Shown piece after piece: positions 4,789-8,100 of a DNA stretch of 8,100 nucleotides (positions are counted from its first letter, which is position 1; every line of letters begins with the position of its first letter). The DNA comes from Cuspidothrix sp046080565. Lineage in GTDB: Bacteria; Cyanobacteriota; Cyanobacteriia; Cyanobacteriales; Nostocaceae. Location: positions 1 to 8,100 of the forward strand of contig JBJTUF010000295.1 of NCBI GenBank assembly GCA_046080565.1, given 5' to 3'. Position numbers and translations under genes: made by a program. The notes under the pieces are model-generated. The model searched no databases. It was not told the DNA's origin and saw only the letters and a program-made list of their open reading frames with translations.

Positions 4789-7002
4789 TCATGGTGTCAA
4801 TATCCCAGGAGAATCATAAACTTCATTACCAACAATACCAATTAAATTTAACTTGCTTAAAATCTCTGTAGCTTCAATTAATTTATTAGGGGTAACTTTA
4901 CCAATACGTCCTACCATGACAATGCCATTACACAAAGAGGCCACAATTCTACCATCAACTGTATCTAAAACAGAAGGTGCATCTATCAAAACTAAATCAT
5001 AACTTTCGGTAAATAAATCCATTAATTCTTCCATACGCTCAGAACTCAGCAGATTGACAGCATCATCTGGAATTGGCCCAGCAGTCAAAATATCAATCGC
5101 TGGATGAATAGGTTGAATATAATTATGAAATGATGTATTTTCATCATCCACAAGTAATAAAGATAAACCCCAATCATTGGTAAGTCCTAGAGTTTGGTGC
5201 AAATTGGGACACCGCAGATTAGCATCAATTATTAATACTCTTTGGTGCATTCTAGCCGCACTAGCTCCCAACCCTAAAGCTAAAGTTGTTTTGCCTTCTC
5301 CTGGCAATGCAGAAGTTAACATTAATGATGTTAAAGGCAAAGAAGAATTTAAAAGTTGAATATTTTGGTAAATTATATCTAATGTTTGATGGTGAGGTAA
5401 ATCTTTGACATTTTCGACTAGAGAACTATCCGTACTTTGAGGTGGATATTTCAGCAGATTTTTCAGTTTACTTTGCCAAGGATTTTTTTCTTTGCCTAAC
5501 TTGGGAACTGATCCTAGTAATTGAATATTAGTTAAAGTTTGTAAATCTTGAGCATAAAAAATCTTATGCTGAAACTTTTCCCAAATTAACGCTGCTAATA
5601 AACCCAAAATTGGACCAGATAAAACTCCGCAAACAATTAAAAACCACCGTAAATTACCTATATGTATACCTAAAGCTGGTTCTTCTAAAATTTGCCAATT
5701 AAACCCTTCTTGAGCAATTTTAATTCCTAGAGAATGTTGCAGTTGCATTATTTGTTCTAGGGTTTTGCGATAAATTTCTACATCAGAAACTAAACTTTTA
5801 TATTTAGTAATTAAACTGGGATATTTACTAATTTCAGCCCGAATTTCTTGCTCTGATTTCGCCAATTGATTATCATTAGCTATCAATCCTAAGGCAGTCA
5901 TCTTTAATTGAGTTAAATCACTTTCTAATTTAGGATTTATTCCTAACGATGGTTGTACTTGAGCATTAATATTGATAGCTCTATTTGGTTTTTGTTGTTC
6001 TAGTATTTTGAGAATAATTTGTTTTTTCTGTTGTAATTTTTGTATACTTGGATGTTTTTCAGTGTAAAATATACGAGCTTGATTTAATTCTGTTTCTGTT
6101 TGATTAAGTTCCTGAATTAAGGCTTGATATTGACGAGAGGTAGCAGAATCATTTACTAAATTTTGATCTTTATTAGTAAAAGCTATTGCTCTTGATAAAT
6201 TATTATGTCTAGCTTGTACATCTTGTAATTCAGCACGGATCTTTTGTCTTTGCTGTTGAATAGTTGCTAAAGACTGAAGTAAAATGTTACTTTGAAAAAG
6301 AGGATCAATTAAATTGTTTTGTTTACGAAATTGCTCTAGTCTTTTCTCAGCCTTTAAGACATCTTTTTGCAATTTTGGTATTCTATTATTAACAAATGCT
6401 AAACCTTGATTAACGCGGTGAGTTTTTTGTTCAGTATTATAATCTTGATATACTTTTTGCAAAGCTTGTAAAACCCTCTTCGTTCTTAAAGAATCTTTAT
6501 CCGTAAACGTTAATAAAAGAACTTGATTAAAATTTTGTTTATTTTCTGAATCACCTGGTAACTCAGTTATATTTAAAGCTGATATTCCTCTTGTTTGACT
6601 ATTACCAATAATGTCTTCTATGTTAATTTGTGGATAGTCAGTATGCAGTAAGTTTACAGCTTCCTGTAATAACTTATCACTCAACATCAATTTTATTTGA
6701 CTACTGTAGTTAACAGATGACGAATGTAATTTATTGACTGATTTTGTATTTTCTGATTCTATTTGGTTGCTAGGTAAAGATTGATCTACATTATAACTTA
6801 CCAAAATTTGCATAGAACTTTGATAAGTAGGTTTATTGGTAATAGCTATTAGAGTAGTTAATGACATCATTGTACAAGAAGCTCCTAGTATAAACCAACG
6901 ATGGTGTATAACAACAGGAATGACTTTTTTGATGTCAATTACATTATATATCGAGGTAGCTAATAAATTTTTCAGCTTAATACCAGTGATGGAAAAAATC
7001 AT
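4789..7002 (-). CDS. Wzz/BY-kinase-type polysaccharide co-polymerase with a degenerate kinase domain
   Basis: The 737-residue protein (from ATG 7000-7002) has the layout of polysaccharide co-polymerases that control chain length or export of surface glycans. TM1 lies near 36-55. A Wzz-type periplasmic domain is followed by a long coiled coil (about 198-338). A GNVR-like end leads to TM2 near 452-474. The cytoplasmic P-loop domain has Walker A SALPGEGKTT (564-573, Lys571), Walker A' VLIIDANLR (589-597) and Walker B YDLVLID (668-674). Active BY-kinases usually have D-x-D in Walker A'; here the second Asp is Asn595. The E-x2-R-x2-R oligomerisation motif is replaced by Gln539/Asp542/Tyr545, and the C-terminal tail has one tyrosine (729) instead of a cluster. 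ATP binding looks possible; tyrosine kinase activity is doubtful. An in-frame TTG at 7021-7023 could add seven residues, but the ATG has the good Shine-Dalgarno. Confidence 0.9.
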   Translation of the reverse strand: MIFSITGIKLKNLLATSIYNVIDIKKVIPVVIHHRWFILGASCTMMSLTTLIAITNKPTYQSSMQILVSYNVDQSLPSNQIESENTKSVNKLHSSSVNYSSQIKLMLSDKLLQEAVNLLHTDYPQINIEDIIGNSQTRGISALNITELPGDSENKQNFNQVLLLTFTDKDSLRTKRVLQALQKVYQDYNTEQKTHRVNQGLAFVNNRIPKLQKDVLKAEKRLEQFRKQNNLIDPLFQSNILLQSLATIQQQRQKIRAELQDVQARHNNLSRAIAFTNKDQNLVNDSATSRQYQALIQELNQTETELNQARIFYTEKHPSIQKLQQKKQIILKILEQQKPNRAININAQVQPSLGINPKLESDLTQLKMTALGLIANDNQLAKSEQEIRAEISKYPSLITKYKSLVSDVEIYRKTLEQIMQLQHSLGIKIAQEGFNWQILEEPALGIHIGNLRWFLIVCGVLSGPILGLLAALIWEKFQHKIFYAQDLQTLTNIQLLGSVPKLGKEKNPWQSKLKNLLKYPPQSTDSSLVENVKDLPHHQTLDIIYQNIQLLNSSLPLTSLMLTSALPGEGKTTLALGLGASAARMHQRVLIIDANLRCPNLHQTLGLTNDWGLSLLLVDDENTSFHNYIQPIHPAIDILTAGPIPDDAVNLLSSERMEELMDLFTESYDLVLIDAPSVLDTVDGRIVASLCNGIVMVGRIGKVTPNKLIEATEILSKLNLIGIVGNEVYDSPGILTP

Positions 7003-7007
7003 ATATG

Positions 7008-7011
7008 CCTC
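7008..7011 (-). promoter_or_regulatory. Shine-Dalgarno GAGG that decides the start of the kinase-like gene
   Basis: The minus strand reads TTGAGGCATATATG: GAGG stands five bases before the ATG at 7000-7002. The upstream in-frame TTG at 7021-7023 has no comparable ribosome binding site, which supports the ATG start. Confidence 0.65.
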
Positions 7012-7022
7012 AACTTTCAACA

Positions 7023-7186
7023 ATATATCTGGAAGAAGCTCATGATAATTAGAAAACTTTTAGAGATATTTTATACTCTTTGTTTTCTGGTGAATAATCA
7101 ATACTGATTCTTCCTATGAATAGAGATATACTTAACTGAAAATATTCAGCAAGTAATTCTTGGTTAATAGCTTCAACCAGATATAT
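7023..7186. repeat. 18-bp imperfect terminal inverted repeat enclosing 164 bases, candidate MITE
   Basis: ATATATCTGGAAGAAGCT (7023-7040) and AGCTTCAACCAGATATAT (7169-7186) are complementary at 16 of 18 positions, including an unbroken 10-bp block at the outer end. The arms bracket 128 bases of AT-rich DNA just upstream of the kinase-like gene. I see no target-site duplication outside the arms. It may be a small mobile element, a long-range structure in the kinase-like leader, or an inverted duplication of leader sequence. Confidence 0.4.
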
Positions 7187-7189
7187 GTC
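7049..7189 (-). pseudogene. Possible gene relic, 46 codons without a start
   Basis: On the minus strand one frame is open from 7189 to the TAA at 7049-7051. It reads like protein: DIYLVEAINQELLAEYF at the start, then LFIGRISIDYSPENKEY and ISLKVF at the end. It is preceded directly by in-frame TAA and TGA codons and has no ATG, GTG or TTG in a useful place, so if it was a gene it is broken. A frame shift near 7190 would extend it into VPHTDK upstream. I do not recognise the family. At this AT content, 46 open codons can occur by chance, so confidence is low. Confidence 0.25.
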
Positions 7190-7236
7190 TTATCAGTGTG
7201 AGGAACATAAATTTTCTGCAAATTTTGTGAAAATAT

Positions 7237-7902
7237 TTATCTGTCCGATGCTAATTTATCTGCAATGCGAGTAGTTTCTGGTAAACGATATTTTGGTGTA
7301 CAATTTAAAACATATTTAATTGCTGTTGCTAAACTAATTTTATGACCAATTGACACATAAACAGGTTTAACTCCTGTGCGTGTTCTTAAAACTGCACCTA
7401 TTGTTTCTTGTTTATCTATTAGTGATTTCCAACTACCTCTTGTTTCTGGTAATTCTTCATGTTTACCAATTAACCAAGATTTAGCTACACCTATTGTGGG
7501 TATATCTATTAATAAACCTAAGTGGGAAGCAATACCCAATCTACGTGGATGAGCTATCCCTTGTCCATCACATAAAATAACATCAGGTATAGTTTGCAAT
7601 TTTTCTAAAGCATCGAGAACAGGAGGAATTTCCCGAAAAGAAAGATAGCCAGGAATATAAGGAAAGGTAGTGGGATAATATGCTATGCTAGTTTCTACTA
7701 CTTGTAAATCAGGAAAACTCAGAACTGCGACTGCTGCACGGCTAATTTTACCATCTTCTACAAATCCCATATCTACCCCTGCAACATAATGGATAGTTTC
7801 TGGAAGCTCATCGGTAGTAATGACTTGATAGCGGAGATTTTCTTGAATTATTTTCGCTGCTTCTAAGGTAGTAGGCCAATTTTGATATTTGGGAATTTCC
7901 AT
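7237..7902 (-). CDS. nfi: Endonuclease V (deoxyinosine 3' endonuclease)
   Basis: The 221-residue product is a full-length endonuclease V, which nicks DNA at the second phosphodiester bond 3' of deoxyinosine and so starts repair of deaminated adenine. The RNase H-like fold is marked by VAGVDMGF (40-47) with catalytic Asp44, the PYIPGYLSFRE wedge and motif (81-91) with Glu91, CDGQGIAHPR (111-120) with Asp112, and VAKSWLIG (139-146) with the conserved Lys141. The C-terminal YRLPETTRIADKL segment (205-217) holds Asp215 at or near the position of the fourth metal-site residue. All key residues appear present, so the enzyme should be active. The ATG at 7900-7902 gives the expected N-terminus and has no strong Shine-Dalgarno sequence. 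It is separated by 213 bases from the kinase-like gene and is unlikely to share its function. Confidence 0.95.
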   Translation of the reverse strand: MEIPKYQNWPTTLEAAKIIQENLRYQVITTDELPETIHYVAGVDMGFVEDGKISRAAVAVLSFPDLQVVETSIAYYPTTFPYIPGYLSFREIPPVLDALEKLQTIPDVILCDGQGIAHPRRLGIASHLGLLIDIPTIGVAKSWLIGKHEELPETRGSWKSLIDKQETIGAVLRTRTGVKPVYVSIGHKISLATAIKYVLNCTPKYRLPETTRIADKLASDR

Positions 7903-8032
7903 ATAACTTAGAAAAATTTACTTTGATAAGGATTTCATTTTAACAGGAAGAGTAATTAAAAAACCTGAGGGGATGACGAAATAACCTAAACAGCTTATCA
8001 GGTGAAAATTGTACCGATTTATGGTAAAAAAA

Positions 8033-8063
8033 GATAGCCCCACTATTCTCAATAAGGACTATC
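8033..8063. promoter_or_regulatory. Imperfect hairpin over the transposase ribosome binding site
   Basis: GATAGCCC (8033-8040) and GGACTATC (8056-8063) pair at 7 of 8 positions around a 15-base loop. The right arm contains part of the AAGGA Shine-Dalgarno sequence (8054-8058) for the ATG at 8072. Such a fold would hide the ribosome site, a known way insertion sequences limit translation from outside transcripts. The structure is short and its role is an inference. Confidence 0.3.
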
Positions 8064-8071
8064 TATTGATA

Positions 8072-8100
8072 ATGTTACCTGAATTCTACAAAATACACCT
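8072..8100 (+). CDS. IS4-type transposase, first nine codons (cut by window edge)
   Basis: ATG 8072-8074 opens a frame reading MLPEFYKIH and then a partial Leu codon at the window edge. MLPEFY followed by a polar residue is the characteristic start of a large group of cyanobacterial IS4-family (DDE) transposases. AAGGA at 8054-8058 lies 13 bases before the start. The leader between the nfi start and this ATG (7903-8071) probably contains the left end of the element, but without the other end I cannot place its terminal repeat or a target duplication. The call depends on nine residues and remembered similarity. Confidence 0.55.

Noticed and set aside
5177..5359. Plus-strand open frame of 60 codons
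   Set aside because: Antisense to the Walker A region of the kinase-like gene; a shadow of real coding sequence.
3538..7002. Kinase-like gene plus SpoIID gene as a new envelope operon
   Set aside because: They are same-strand neighbours, but a tandem array separates them, no further export or glycosyltransferase genes are in the window, and no shared regulation can be shown.
7003..7023. TTG start giving a 744-residue kinase-like protein
   Set aside because: The ATG at 7000-7002 has a GAGG Shine-Dalgarno five bases upstream, whereas the TTG has none.
6836..7045. Plus-strand open frame of 69 codons at the 5' end of the kinase-like gene
   Set aside because: Antisense to the TM1 coding region; its hydrophobicity reflects the opposite strand, and there is no start context.
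7963..8003. ACCTGA...TCAGGT inverted pair as the left end of the IS
   Set aside because: Only six bases per arm across 29 bases; too short to call an IS terminus without the other end.

Overview
The window comes from a cyanobacterium, most likely a filamentous heterocyst-forming type (Nostocales). The evidence is a PAM68-family photosystem assembly gene placed directly after rpsO, HIP1 octamers (GCGATCGC), tandem heptamer and octamer repeats of the Nostoc/Anabaena kind, and AT-rich intergenic DNA with insertion-sequence ends at both edges. The species cannot be named from the sequence.

Layout. Positions 1-113 are the C-terminal end of an ISL3-like transposase (+). It abuts the start-less 3' end of an unrelated membrane-protein gene (137-433, +), which looks disrupted. 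After a 217-base AT-rich gap come two minus-strand genes read as one unit, rpsO (1137-1406) then pam68 (651-1124), behind an extended -10 promoter near 1454-1462. Between that promoter and the next gene lies a nested inverted-repeat element (1534-1606). A conserved cyanobacterial hypothetical gene (1636-2112, -) diverges from a three-TM membrane protein of unknown role (2241-3500, +). The membrane-protein gene converges on a SpoIID/LytB-domain gene (3538-4683, -), with a heptamer tandem repeat in the 37-base gap. Upstream of the SpoIID gene, across a 5-copy octamer repeat, lies a Wzz/BY-kinase-type polysaccharide gene (4789-7002, -). Next come a 213-base region with an 18-bp imperfect inverted repeat around a small gene-like open frame, the endonuclease V gene nfi (7237-7902, -), and finally the leader and first nine codons of an IS4-type transposase (8072-8100, +).

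How the genes fit together. rpsO-pam68 links ribosome synthesis to photosystem II assembly. The Wzz/BY-kinase-like protein and the SpoIID-domain protein both concern the cell envelope, surface polysaccharide and peptidoglycan respectively, and lie in the same direction, but the octamer array separates them and co-transcription is not proven. nfi is a housekeeping repair gene. No complete new system is visible. The points most worth a second look are the BY-kinase-like protein that has lost several hallmark kinase positions, the two inverted-repeat elements (1534-1606 and 7023-7186), the duplicated module in the membrane protein, and the IS/gene-relic junction at the left edge.
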